Source: a virus
Length of the DNA: 37,393 nt
Virus record (IMG/VR): IMGVR_UViG_3300031952_000063
Coordinates: 1-37,393 of that record
Direction: 5' to 3' (one strand)
This document shows, in pieces, positions 8,298-15,876 of the stretch. Numbering within the stretch: the first letter of the stretch is position 1; each line of letters opens with the position of its first letter. The notes under the pieces are model-generated. The model ran no database searches and was not told the DNA's origin. It saw nothing but the letters and a program-made list of their open reading frames with translations. Position numbers and translations under genes: made by a program.

Positions 8298-8483
8298 TTA
8301 CTCTTCTTTTACTTCGTAACCAGAAGGGTCATGTACCTTACTTAATACAATACCCTCGCCCTTCAAATCCCAATTAAGAATATCCCCTTCTTTCCATCCA
8401 AGCTCATCAACTAGTTCATCTGGAAACTCAATGAACAATTCCTCTTGTTCATTTTCTTGAACCTCCACAGTGTAACTTGTCAT
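8298..8483 (-). CDS. AbrB/SpoVT-like swapped-hairpin protein
   Basis: 61 aa. The core EELFIEFPDELVDELGWKEG then DILNWDL matches the AbrB/MazE-type swapped-hairpin beta-barrel ('i.iP.el...lgl..Gd.v.w'). Such domains dimerise and often bind DNA, as transition-state regulators or antitoxins. The ends are acidic and no toxin-like gene is adjacent. The start ATG 8483 overlaps the stop of the upstream gene by 4 nt (ATGA), so translational coupling is likely. A phage regulator is inferred. Confidence 0.75.
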   Translation of the reverse strand: MTSYTVEVQENEQEELFIEFPDELVDELGWKEGDILNWDLKGEGIVLSKVHDPSGYEVKEE

Positions 8484-8773
8484 TTTGTAAAAAGCTTTTC
8501 CACTAGCTTATCAAGCTTAAGGTTGATTTGCCTAAAGTTATCATGCATTTCCTGGATTTCCCTTAAGAAGTCAACCTTGAGAACGTATTCCAAGGGGAGC
8601 CGGCTCACTTGATTTTCTAATGAGTTTAAACGATTCTCTTGCTTACTTAACAATTCGTACACTGTTTTAACCCTATCGTTTGCACGTGAAAGTATCTTGT
8701 TTGCCACCCAGCTCCCACCTCCAATTGAGGATATTACCGCCGTTAGGCCGAGAGCAAAATATTCCGGGCCCAT
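8480..8773 (-). CDS. Membrane-anchored coiled-coil protein
   Basis: 97 aa. A hydrophobic N-terminal segment (residues 4-25, ending SIGGGSWVANKIL) is followed by a long heptad-patterned coiled coil (residues 30-95, for example LLSKQENRLNSLENQVSRL). One membrane anchor plus coiled coil next to the terminase gene could be a holin, spanin or lysis-timing protein, but I cannot assign it to a family. It sits between TerL and the AbrB-like gene, with a 4-nt overlap with the latter. Confidence 0.75.
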   Translation of the reverse strand: MGPEYFALGLTAVISSIGGGSWVANKILSRANDRVKTVYELLSKQENRLNSLENQVSRLPLEYVLKVDFLREIQEMHDNFRQINLKLDKLVEKLFTK

Positions 8774-8802
8774 CAGTCAAATACTTTTCTATATTTTACT
8801 AT

Positions 8803-11352
8803 CTAAAAATCAATTTGAAGATTACCTTTACGCATTAATCCTGTGACAAGCCAGACCAATGCATCAACGCAGTCGTCGTGACTGCTTACACCGAAGTTAG
8901 TCAACTCTTCAAACATTGCCGTAAAATTCCGATAACGATTAAAGATGATCTTTCTGTCTTCAAACATACCCATGATGCCACGGAATCTTGCCAGTTTATC
9001 TGCCCTAAAAGCTTTTACGGGATGCCAATTTAAATTGTATAGTCCTTCATTATTTAAGCAAACTCTTTTGAAGTCTGATTCCAAAGAAGCCTGATAGGCT
9101 ACTGCTTCAGACCAAATAGCACACGTTGAATAGGTAGGAAAATACATTCCACCTTCATCCTTACCAATTACAGACCAGTCATTTAAAAGTTCTTTCAACT
9201 CATCTAGTTTCTCTAAGTTACCCATCACACGTAGGCGCCTGTAATCAATAATGTGAATCTGGTCGCCAATGCGACCACCCAATACCATTACCGTGTAATC
9301 GTTCTTTTCTTTGATTCCAGCGGAGAGGTCAACCCCAATACCAAGAGCATCAAATTCAGTTGCTATTTCAGCTTTAACAATAAGTTCCGGCGTCAGCGAC
9401 AATTCATTTTGCCTGACGATCTGGTTCATGTACTGAAAAGAAAAAGCAATAGGTGCTTGCCTTTTCTTTTCCTTCAAGTAATCAAGTGACCACATTTCTG
9501 GCCAATAGGACTGCTCTTCTCCTGTTATAGGATCATTGTTGATTGCAGATAGAACAATCTGACGCCAATTATTTTGCTCATTAAAAGTAGTTGCGTGAAT
9601 ATCGTCATGCCTAAATCTGGTACCTAGACAAATTGCTCGGCCGCCTTCAAACATCGTTGGCGCAATAACTGCGTTCCAGTTATCTTGCATCGTGCGCCTG
9701 ATATCTGGGTTGGAGATATCGGCGCTACTTTTTATGGGGTCATCGATAAGACAATTTAAAACGTTGAACCCATTTGCAATAAAATTATGGCTTTCGTGAT
9801 CTACCTCAAGGTCATAGACTTTGACCTTTCTGTCGCTAAAATTTGTAATTCTGGAAATGGTGACGGGCGCCCAGCTTTGTCCGTTATCTGGTGATGTGCT
9901 ATATGGCACTGCCTGCATAACGTGATTAAATTTTGCAGGGTATTTGTTGTTCTGTTGTGATCTATGTGATGAACACAAAGATTTGTACGCATCATATCGT
10001 TGCTTAACAATTGTTTTTTCTCCTTGGTACCACAGCCCACGCAAGAAAAATTGTCTCGTTCCAAGATTATTGGGCGGAGTTTCTTGAAGTTCCCCACTTC
10101 GCATCCGTGAGAGTATCGTGAATTCCCCTCTCCACTCATCCGGACGGAGTGCAGAAGATTTGCACAAATCCTGGAGCAACACTGAGCCGAGCGATACGTT
10201 GGTTGGAATAACTTGCTGCATTGGAGACAAGCTTTCTCCACTAAGACAACGCGAGCTTTTCCCGCACATTGGTGACTGCAGTGTATTTGTTCCGGATTCT
10301 TCGAAAGACGCTGGGAAAGTCGAGAACCTGTCAGGGAAAAAACTTTTACGCAAACTGGGCAGTGTAGTCTCACTTGAAATGTTATTGCTTTGTTGAAGCA
10401 AGTCGAACAGATACGTTGTGTTTTTTTCTTTTCCGATCCACATGCTAGGCAGTAAGGTATTTTTGTACCCGGGGGATAGCTCGACAAGCTGTTGCCCCGT
10501 ACTAAGATCTCCTGCCCTTTCTTGCCTTCCTTCCGCCGTAATGAAAGGGTGCTCGGCAGTTGCTTGAATACAACCTCCATTGGTTGTTTCAATTTGAATA
10601 ACGCCTTTGGTATCACGTTTTGTAACTGATGCCACTGAGCACCAATCAATAGCATCTGTGCTGTGGTTTCGAACTGCAATCTGATATCGCCCGGGGTTTT
10701 TGTAAATGGAAGCAATTGGTACCTGTCCACGATTTGTGAGTACCATTGTGTCGCCTACAAGACAAAGGTGTGAACGCTTGGACGTAACCGAACCCTTTAG
10801 GCCTGCAGCGCACAAGGTAAATTGTTCGTCGCCTGTGTTTTCAATGCCAGCAAAACGATAATCAATTGACCAGTACTCATTACTGGTTACATTTTTGAGA
10901 AGACGTACAGATGGAAAAACTTCTTGATAACGCTTGCTTTCAATGATTCGTTTAATGGTTGCCGACTTGGAGCGAGCAATGTCAACCGTATAAGACAAAT
11001 ACAAAATCTGCAAAGGCATCTTGGCAGTTGTATGTACGCCAATAGCCCATGCAGTAAGCAAACCTAAAATTGTTGACTTGGCTGAACCCCTGCTGGCAAG
11101 TAGGTCTAGGTTTGGTCCAGCAATCTTGAGTAAACAATCACTGTCTTGATTTGTTACCAGATGTTGATGCCATTCCAGATGATGTTTTGCTGGTTTCTTT
11201 TTGGGATCAATGTACTCACAAAAGAAAGCAAAATCATCCCTTGCTCTAACTAGTGAGTCTTCATCCTTATGCTTGCGTATTTTATGATTGTTAGCGGCTG
11301 CTTGTGCATTACGCCTATATGCAAGATGAAGATTTGAAGCCACGTTAGCCAA
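8803..11352 (-). CDS. terL: Terminase large subunit interrupted by an intein
   Basis: TerL is the ATPase/nuclease motor that packages phage DNA through the portal. The N-extein (residues 1-196) has the Walker A-like LLASRGSAKST (84-94). The C-extein (534-849) begins with Walker B (CLIDDP), then has GLGTRF-like coupling text (ICLGTRFRHDD) and a nuclease domain with GIGVDLSAG and the late acidic SSHDDCVDALVW. Residues 197-533 are an intein inserted immediately before Walker B, so splicing is needed to build the ATPase. The spliced protein would be 512 aa, normal for TerL. The first codon is TTG (11352) with AAAGG upstream; GTG at 11343 is an alternative. Confidence 0.9.
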   Translation of the reverse strand: MANVASNLHLAYRRNAQAAANNHKIRKHKDEDSLVRARDDFAFFCEYIDPKKKPAKHHLEWHQHLVTNQDSDCLLKIAGPNLDLLASRGSAKSTILGLLTAWAIGVHTTAKMPLQILYLSYTVDIARSKSATIKRIIESKRYQEVFPSVRLLKNVTSNEYWSIDYRFAGIENTGDEQFTLCAAGLKGSVTSKRSHLCLVGDTMVLTNRGQVPIASIYKNPGRYQIAVRNHSTDAIDWCSVASVTKRDTKGVIQIETTNGGCIQATAEHPFITAEGRQERAGDLSTGQQLVELSPGYKNTLLPSMWIGKEKNTTYLFDLLQQSNNISSETTLPSLRKSFFPDRFSTFPASFEESGTNTLQSPMCGKSSRCLSGESLSPMQQVIPTNVSLGSVLLQDLCKSSALRPDEWRGEFTILSRMRSGELQETPPNNLGTRQFFLRGLWYQGEKTIVKQRYDAYKSLCSSHRSQQNNKYPAKFNHVMQAVPYSTSPDNGQSWAPVTISRITNFSDRKVKVYDLEVDHESHNFIANGFNVLNCLIDDPIKSSADISNPDIRRTMQDNWNAVIAPTMFEGGRAICLGTRFRHDDIHATTFNEQNNWRQIVLSAINNDPITGEEQSYWPEMWSLDYLKEKKRQAPIAFSFQYMNQIVRQNELSLTPELIVKAEIATEFDALGIGVDLSAGIKEKNDYTVMVLGGRIGDQIHIIDYRRLRVMGNLEKLDELKELLNDWSVIGKDEGGMYFPTYSTCAIWSEAVAYQASLESDFKRVCLNNEGLYNLNWHPVKAFRADKLARFRGIMGMFEDRKIIFNRYRNFTAMFEELTNFGVSSHDDCVDALVWLVTGLMRKGNLQIDF
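9754..10764 (-). mobile_element. Intein in TerL (337 aa), inserted at Walker B
   Basis: It starts at C197 with a block A (CLVGDTMVLTNRGQVPI), has block B with T264-x2-H267 (TAEHPFIT), and ends with block F (VKVYDLEVDHESHNFIANG) and block G (FNVLN, then C534 of the C-extein). Residues C197, N533 and +1 C534 give the class 1 splicing set. The usual penultimate His of block G is Leu here (VLN), a substitution known from some active inteins. The middle (about residues 300-495) looks like a long linker in this frame. In the +1 frame the same DNA encodes an HNH endonuclease. Extein sequence RSHL|CLIDDP reads smoothly across the junction. Confidence 0.9.
9801..10730 (-). CDS. HNH endonuclease in +1 frame, wholly inside the intein
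   Basis: 309-codon frame. Convincing protein begins near residue 90 (about 10460). It has three zinc-ribbon modules (C94xxC97/C108xxC111, C124xxC127/C151-x3-C155, C168xxC171/C185-x3-C189), then an HNH domain: C230xxC233, VHHIDHNR (H254, H255, N259), NLITLCRQCH (C272, C275, H276). HNH enzymes of this type are homing nucleases that spread their host gene. The frame is +1 relative to TerL, which stays open throughout. The true start is unclear: ATG 10730 and 10580 and TTG 10487 are all possible, and none has a good Shine-Dalgarno site. Expression by frameshifting is another option. Confidence 0.8.
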   Translation of the reverse strand: MDRYQLLPFTKTPGDIRLQFETTAQMLLIGAQWHQLQNVIPKALFKLKQPMEVVFKQLPSTLSLRRKEGKKGQEILVRGNSLSSYPPGTKIPYCLACGSEKKKTQRICSTCFNKAITFQVRLHCPVCVKVFSLTGSRLSQRLSKNPEQIHCSHQCAGKARVVLVEKACLQCSKLFQPTYRSAQCCSRICANLLHSVRMSGEGNSRYSHGCEVGNFKKLRPIILERDNFSCVGCGTKEKKQLLSNDMMRTNLCVHHIDHNRTTNTLQNLITLCRQCHIAHHQITDKAGRPSPFPELQILATERSKSMTLR

Positions 11353-11374
11353 CAGCCTTTAATTGCATACTAAC

Positions 11375-11536
11375 TTATTTTTCTTGTTTTCCGTTCTTTT
11401 GATTTTTATATTGCCTTGCTTTATCCAAGGCAACCTTACGTTTCTCCGTATCACTCATGTCAGATCCGTCTTCCTTTTTAGTTTCTGTATGTTTAAAATG
11501 TGCTATTAATTGAAGAGGTGTTTTGGGTTTATTCAT
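11375..11536 (-). CDS. Small charged protein (53 aa)
   Basis: MNKPKTPLQLIAHFKHTETK, then a Lys/Asp/Glu-rich tail ending QKNGKQEK. The start ATG overlaps the upstream stop by one base (TAATG), the mark of a coupled gene. It lies directly before TerL. No domain recognised. Confidence 0.7.
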   Translation of the reverse strand: MNKPKTPLQLIAHFKHTETKKEDGSDMSDTEKRKVALDKARQYKNQKNGKQEK

Positions 11537-11748
11537 TAAACAGAACGAGCTTCTGGCTTACGGGAAACATTTAACAACTCTTGAAATTTATCGGGGTCGC
11601 CAGGGGTAGGTGCATCTGTTTTTTTGGGTTCTGAACTACGTGCTTGAAGTGGACGATCACCACTGTTTTTTTGTAGTCCTTGGACCATACTAAATATGTC
11701 TGCTGGGGTAATAAAACCAGCGGTTGGCTTGTTAGCTTTATAGTCCAT
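11536..11748 (-). CDS. Small hypothetical protein (70 aa)
   Basis: Starts MDYKANKPTAGFITPADIFS; a short helical N-terminus (DIFSMVQGLQKN) precedes a Pro/Lys/Asp-rich, probably disordered tail. It sits 3 nt after the stop of the small-terminase candidate and is coupled to the next gene by TAATG. An alternative frame shifted by one base at 11571..11783 is a shadow. Function unknown. Confidence 0.7.
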   Translation of the reverse strand: MDYKANKPTAGFITPADIFSMVQGLQKNSGDRPLQARSSEPKKTDAPTPGDPDKFQELLNVSRKPEARSV

Positions 11749-11751
11749 AAA

Positions 11752-12369
11752 TTAATCCTCGAATTGCATCTTAGCCCATACACTCATCGATGCTTCATGC
11801 AATGGACCTTCAATAGGATCGTCTTTGAAGATTAACATTAACTCTCGAATTGCGCGGTCTGCGCCAGCCATCAATAAACCCTTGTTGTCCCTGGATGAAG
11901 TAAAGGAATCAACCTGAGAAATGGTGCTGCGTAATTCTTTTTGTAGGCTTGCAATACGCGCAACACCTACATCTCTTTTTACTGCAAAGTTTTCAATATC
12001 TTCTCGTAGTTTACGGATGTCTTCCTGCATCTCTCTAATTTCTGAGAGCAAGATTTTAAGGTGATTAGGTTTTGGGAACTTATTGTTTACCCATGCTTCC
12101 GCAGCAACTATGCTGCCGCGATACCCAAGGAACCTGGAGTACAGGTAAACCTGAATAGGGGAGAACGTGTCTTTAGCAAAAGAGTAAAACGAATCTAAGG
12201 TAGGAACATCCAGGCCTTCAAGCCAGTAGTCAAATACCTCAATATCGATACGCTCGTTGGGACTGCCCGTAGTCTCGTGCTTCGTCTGATTCGCCGAAAC
12301 TCTGAGCTTGTTCTGCGCTTTTGCGCTGTTCTTGGGCGCTCTTTCCGAGACTTTCCCTTTGCTGTGCAC
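11752..12369 (-). CDS. Candidate small terminase subunit
   Basis: 205 aa. The core (about residues 42-100, FDYWLEGLDVPTLDSFYSF, then SPIQVYLYSRFLGYRGS and AAEAWVNN) is helical and reminiscent of DNA-binding domains. A coiled coil follows (LLSEIREMQEDIRKLREDIE), then a helical C-terminus. A DNA-binding head plus coiled coil two small genes upstream of TerL is the usual TerS plan, but no homology is proven. The start is GTG at 12369 with GGAGG 6 nt upstream. This start lies inside the upstream gene, giving a 131-nt overlap in the +1 frame. Confidence 0.7.
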   Translation of the reverse strand: MHSKGKVSERAPKNSAKAQNKLRVSANQTKHETTGSPNERIDIEVFDYWLEGLDVPTLDSFYSFAKDTFSPIQVYLYSRFLGYRGSIVAAEAWVNNKFPKPNHLKILLSEIREMQEDIRKLREDIENFAVKRDVGVARIASLQKELRSTISQVDSFTSSRDNKGLLMAGADRAIRELMLIFKDDPIEGPLHEASMSVWAKMQFED

Positions 12370-12484
12370 CCTGGTCCTCCATTTTCTTTTTGGAAAAATC
12401 GTAAGCTACGCCAGCTGCTTGACGATATTTGTCAAGATCAAACCAATCATCATTTTCGTAAGTTGGTGCTGGATCGATAGCCAT
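12239..12484 (-). CDS. Gln/Glu-rich hypothetical protein (81 aa)
   Basis: MAIDPAPTYENDDWFDLDKY then a Gln/Arg/Glu/Ser-rich charged helix (KKKMEDQGAQQRESLGKSAQ). The final 43 codons are shared out of frame with the small-terminase candidate. Its N-terminal acidic and aromatic part is unique. Function unknown; structural or assembly role inferred from position. Confidence 0.65.
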   Translation of the reverse strand: MAIDPAPTYENDDWFDLDKYRQAAGVAYDFSKKKMEDQGAQQRESLGKSAQEQRKSAEQAQSFGESDEARDYGQSQRAYRY

Positions 12485-12498
12485 CTAAATAATCCTAC

Positions 12499-12678
12499 TC
12501 AGAAATTACTCATCATGCCAGCCAGACCTTGAGCAAAGGTACCGCGACGATCTTCAACAGCTCTTTGACGCACTTGACGCTTTTTGGAGCCTTCAAGACG
12601 ATTAAGCAGTTGTTGGAACTCGGCAAGATTAACGGCAGCGTCCTGTTGACCGTACTCTGTGGGATTGGGATTAGCCAT
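12499..12678 (-). CDS. Small basic hypothetical protein (59 aa)
   Basis: I chose ATG 12678 (MANPNPTEYGQQDAAVNLA); a TTG 12 nt earlier is also open. A helical stretch (LAEFQQLLNRLEGSKKRQVR) is followed by an Arg-rich segment and a Gly/Met tail. No domain recognised. Confidence 0.65.
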   Translation of the reverse strand: MANPNPTEYGQQDAAVNLAEFQQLLNRLEGSKKRQVRQRAVEDRRGTFAQGLAGMMSNF

Positions 12679-12722
12679 GTGAATAAACAATTAACTTCTT
12701 AAATTATAAGATACCTTATCTG

Positions 12723-13307
12723 TTAAAAGCTGAATGCAGAAACAAGGCTACCGAGGATGGCGGTACTGCGATCAACTTTTTTACCTTTAATACCGTATTC
12801 ACCACGAATATTTTCAACGTTTGCTGCACCGGCGTTGATAATACCTTGTAAATCAATGGCACCTTTGGCGCGAATATTTTCAGCTCCTAGGACACCTTCT
12901 AACTCTCTATCCGAAGAATACTTAGTACCTTCAAGATTTAATGCACCTAATCCTAAAGCAGTGTTTTTCTTTATCCTTTCAATAGCTATTAGCGATTTAC
13001 CGTTTTCTTTGGCTACATCAATAGAACTCTGAGCATTTAAAACTCCGAGGTTCTGAGCTAATGTGCCTTGGTATACACCAGGGTTTAAAAACTCCTCGGA
13101 AGAAAAATCACCAAAACCAGGTACGTCTACAGGGGAAGAGTTACCACCCTCTCTTGCACCATAACTAACATCAATACCCATAGACTCAGCTATGGGTATC
13201 ACACCGCCCTTTATACCTAGATCTTTCTTGATTCGATTTAAGCCAGCAAGATTTAATGTATCCCTGCCTTTAAGCGCATCTCTTATTTGCTGTTCATTGC
13301 TTGCCAT
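12723..13307 (-). CDS. Hypothetical virion-module protein with leucine/alanine repeats
   Basis: 194 aa. The C-terminal half is made of short Leu/Ala/Asn repeats (GALNLEGTKY, GVLGAENIRAKGAIDLQG, IINAGAANVENIRG), suggesting a beta-solenoid-like or repetitive helical fold. The N-terminus is charged and soluble. It lies 6 nt after the previous gene's stop in the dense virion cluster. Function unknown. Confidence 0.7.
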   Translation of the reverse strand: MASNEQQIRDALKGRDTLNLAGLNRIKKDLGIKGGVIPIAESMGIDVSYGAREGGNSSPVDVPGFGDFSSEEFLNPGVYQGTLAQNLGVLNAQSSIDVAKENGKSLIAIERIKKNTALGLGALNLEGTKYSSDRELEGVLGAENIRAKGAIDLQGIINAGAANVENIRGEYGIKGKKVDRSTAILGSLVSAFSF

Positions 13308-13313
13308 TTTTTA

Positions 13314-13889
13314 CTAACCTCGATACACAAGAGGATCGATTTTTAGTCCATAACGAGCACCTGTAAAACCAACTGCTCCCGTATTGGGATCTTTTGTTGG
13401 TACAAGTCGCCCGTACATTGCAGATACTGCCTCCTCAGAAGGTGTTTCCGCCTGCGCAAAATTACTAGCTGGATTTGAGTAGGCCATACCGGCTACCTCT
13501 TGCAGAGAAGGGCTTTCTTTTTTGAAATATTCACGTTCTTCAGGATTCATTACTCTTCCCAGGGCGGAAAGATAAGTTTGCTGTGCTCTATCTAAAGCTT
13601 CTTTTTTGGAGGGCATATAAGTTGCTTTATAAGCATCAGTCCAGGTTCTGCCCCCAGGCTGGAAAGTCCTTTCATTTGGATACATCTTTCCTAGTGTAGA
13701 AACATCAAAAGCTACTTGGCTTGGGTCTCTTCCAGAGGAAAGAACTGATCCGAATAATTCAGAAAGCCTGCCTTTTTCTACTGAACCTAAACGATCACCA
13801 CTAAATAGTGTTTTCCAATATTCCTGTGCATCCGGATCCATGTCTGGTGCATCAGGACCCCCAAAAATACCACCAAGGAAACTACTCAT
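13314..13889 (-). CDS. Hypothetical virion-module protein (191 aa)
   Basis: Starts MSSFLGGIFGGPDAPDMDPD; a soluble, Ser/Pro/Tyr-containing protein with a helical middle (KKEALDRAQQTYLSALGRVM). Its start overlaps the stop of the Ala/Gly-rich gene by one base, so they are translationally coupled. No domain recognised. Confidence 0.7.
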   Translation of the reverse strand: MSSFLGGIFGGPDAPDMDPDAQEYWKTLFSGDRLGSVEKGRLSELFGSVLSSGRDPSQVAFDVSTLGKMYPNERTFQPGGRTWTDAYKATYMPSKKEALDRAQQTYLSALGRVMNPEEREYFKKESPSLQEVAGMAYSNPASNFAQAETPSEEAVSAMYGRLVPTKDPNTGAVGFTGARYGLKIDPLVYRG

Positions 13890-14419
13890 TATGCTCTCCG
13901 ATAAATAGGTCCATACAAATCTTTTCTGGCAGCAGAAGCAGTGACGCCACGCGTGTTTAAAAGATTTTCAAAATCTTGTGGTCCATAATAACCAGCTTGC
14001 CTGGCAATAGCTTGATCCCTAAGGGATTGCATCTGTCTGCCGTACTCTTGGTTTTTTAAAAACTCTTGGCCCGCCAGGTTAGCAACAAAGCCTATTTTTG
14101 CTTGGCGTTGTGCATTCTTCATAGAGGCTTCGGCTGCTTGGGTAGCCGCACCGGCACCAAACAAACTTGTGAGCCCACCAGCAATCAAGCCAACAGGGCC
14201 TCCTGCCAACTCAAGCAACCCACCTGCACCAGCGGCGGCTCCACCTGCACCAGCGGCGGCACCCCCTGCGGCAGCAGCAGCTCCACCTGCACCAGCAGCA
14301 GCTCCACCTGCACCAGCAGCAGCACCTAACCCACCAAAAGCACTTGGGAACATTGAAGCGCCCGTACCAAGAGCACCTAATGATGAATAAGCATCAATCG
14401 CAGGGTTTAAAAAATTCAT
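13889..14419 (-). CDS. Ala/Gly repeat virion protein
   Basis: 176 aa. Residues ~30-70 are a near-perfect repeat of the heptad-like AAAGAGG unit, leading into a hydrophobic Leu/Ile/Gly stretch (GGPVGLIAGGLTSLFGAGAA). This is followed by a charged helical C-terminal half with many Gln/Arg (FLKNQEYGRQMQSLRDQAI). A perfect AGGAGGT Shine-Dalgarno stands 8 nt before ATG 14419, so it is probably made in quantity. A long glycine-zipper hydrophobic segment suits a protein inserted in a membrane at DNA ejection. That role is inferred. Confidence 0.75.
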   Translation of the reverse strand: MNFLNPAIDAYSSLGALGTGASMFPSAFGGLGAAAGAGGAAAGAGGAAAAAGGAAAGAGGAAAGAGGLLELAGGPVGLIAGGLTSLFGAGAATQAAEASMKNAQRQAKIGFVANLAGQEFLKNQEYGRQMQSLRDQAIARQAGYYGPQDFENLLNTRGVTASAARKDLYGPIYRRA

Positions 14420-14431
14420 CTAATCAACCTC

Positions 14432-14959
14432 CTAAAAGTATTTTACCACTTGAGGTGCTTGAAAATTCTGTGTCTGTTTTCCAAAAGCTGTTGCAGCTTC
14501 TTGGCCATACATCTGCCCTGCGTTTGCAATTTGACCGGGAATATCAGTAATTGTTTTAAGCAAATTCTTAGCTACCATCTCTTGAAATTCAAGGGGCCTT
14601 GCTTTTAGACGGTTAGCATATTGCCTTTGCTCAATCATATCTAAAATCTCGGGGTAATTCTTTAACAGCTGATTGTCACTTTGCTGTCTCATTTGATTAC
14701 CAAAAAGCTGAGCCATGGCCATGCTACGTGCAGTTTCATCAGGAATAGCATTAGCTGCATTGACAGCAGCTTGAAAATCCTGACCACCAAATCCACCCAT
14801 ATTACTAGATATTCCTTGTGGAGGCTCTAGTAGTGTTACCGGTGTGGTTACCGTGGGATCTAGTTTAGTTCTAAACGCGTTACTGTGATTAACTGGGCTA
14901 AAACCCTGGAACCCACTAGCAAGAAGATTACCAAAAAGTTGTGAAGAAGCAGCTGCCAT
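14432..14959 (-). CDS. Hypothetical virion-module protein (175 aa)
   Basis: Starts MAAASSQLFGNLLASGFQGF; Gln/Asn/Ala-rich and helical, with no strong membrane segment. It sits 5 nt after the next hydrophobic gene and 12 nt before the Ala/Gly repeat gene. Gln-rich helical proteins of this type in such clusters are often internal virion proteins, here by inference only. Confidence 0.7.
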   Translation of the reverse strand: MAAASSQLFGNLLASGFQGFSPVNHSNAFRTKLDPTVTTPVTLLEPPQGISSNMGGFGGQDFQAAVNAANAIPDETARSMAMAQLFGNQMRQQSDNQLLKNYPEILDMIEQRQYANRLKARPLEFQEMVAKNLLKTITDIPGQIANAGQMYGQEAATAFGKQTQNFQAPQVVKYF

Positions 14960-14964
14960 GTTAT

Positions 14965-15846
14965 TTACCCGAATGCAATACTAGGTGCTTGAAGGTTAGC
15001 ACTTGCGTAAGGATTAGATTGCAATGCAGTACGTAACGTTGCACCCATCTCAGCCTGACTACCTGTCGCTAGTTTACCAGCAGTCGCCAAGGTGCCAAGC
15101 ATCGCATACTGCTGACCTTGTGTAGCCATCAATGCTTGCTGACGCACTAGGTCTGCGTTCTTCATTTTTTGAATCAAAGGAGTCATGCGCTGCATGTCAA
15201 GATATTGCTGGTTGGAATAGAACTGAGTGAGGTCTTTAATGTTGCTGGTTTGAATACCTTGACTACGGCTAAAGATATCAAGGTCTTGATCAGAAATCAA
15301 ACCACGTTCAGCAAGAGTGTTCTTCAAGTCATCTTTTCCGGTAATAGGATCACCGGTTGCAGAACGCTTAGCACTTTCAGCTAGACTTGCCCCAGCGGGG
15401 GCAGCAATTAAACCACCAATTGCAGGAAGAACAGCACTAGCAATTTTACCGTAAGGACCTGGTAACATTCTCGCAAGTAGTGCGCCACCAGCAAAGCCTG
15501 CAGCACCTCCGCCAAGAGCACCTAAAGCACCTGTTGGGCGTCCGGCTTGCGCTTCACCTACTGCGGTAAGTACAGGAGCTACGGCGCCACCCATAACGCC
15601 CAGACCGCCGAGAGGAACTTGACCTAATGCGCCACGAGCACGTGTTAACGCATTTTGTGCAAAGTCTTTTGCCTTATCTACACGTGAGGCAGGTATTGTA
15701 CTTCCAGGAACAATGGTAGTAGGGCCACGTTGAATAGTTTCGGGATCAAGTAGGCCAGCACGAGCTGCTGCCATAGGATCAGCAAAGTACGCCCTTGGGT
15801 CAACACCTGCTTGTAATGCAGCTAACTGTTCGGGAGTAAAGGCCAT
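14965..15846 (-). CDS. Gly/Ala-rich hydrophobic virion protein (293 aa)
   Basis: The N-terminus (residues 1-70) is soluble. Residues ~72-155 hold three consecutive Gly/Ala/Leu hydrophobic stretches (GLGVMGGAVAPVL, LGGGAAGFAGGALLARM, ASAVLPAIGGLIAAPAGA). The rest is a Gln/Met-rich helical domain (MQRMTPLIQKMKNADLVRQQ). The layout soluble / membrane / helical resembles the large hydrophobic protein at 4293..4883 and suggests a membrane-active internal virion protein. No catalytic motif seen. Confidence 0.75.
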   Translation of the reverse strand: MAFTPEQLAALQAGVDPRAYFADPMAAARAGLLDPETIQRGPTTIVPGSTIPASRVDKAKDFAQNALTRARGALGQVPLGGLGVMGGAVAPVLTAVGEAQAGRPTGALGALGGGAAGFAGGALLARMLPGPYGKIASAVLPAIGGLIAAPAGASLAESAKRSATGDPITGKDDLKNTLAERGLISDQDLDIFSRSQGIQTSNIKDLTQFYSNQQYLDMQRMTPLIQKMKNADLVRQQALMATQGQQYAMLGTLATAGKLATGSQAEMGATLRTALQSNPYASANLQAPSIAFG

Positions 15847-15876
15847 CTATACATGTATTCCATTAATTAAATTCTA

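Noticed and set aside
9253-10396. Plus-strand frames within terL
   Set aside because: They lie antisense to two overlapping real frames and show no domain.
9801-10730. A plain sequencing error splitting one in-frame intein-HNH fusion
   Set aside because: Two compensating indels would be needed, and the intein frame stays open for about 200 codons over the HNH domain, which is unlikely by chance. It remains the main alternative and is given as the refuting test.
14066-14390. Plus-strand Pro/Ala and Thr/Ser/Cys frames opposite the Ala/Gly repeat gene
   Set aside because: They are mirror images of the GCN/GGN codon repeat of the real minus-strand gene.
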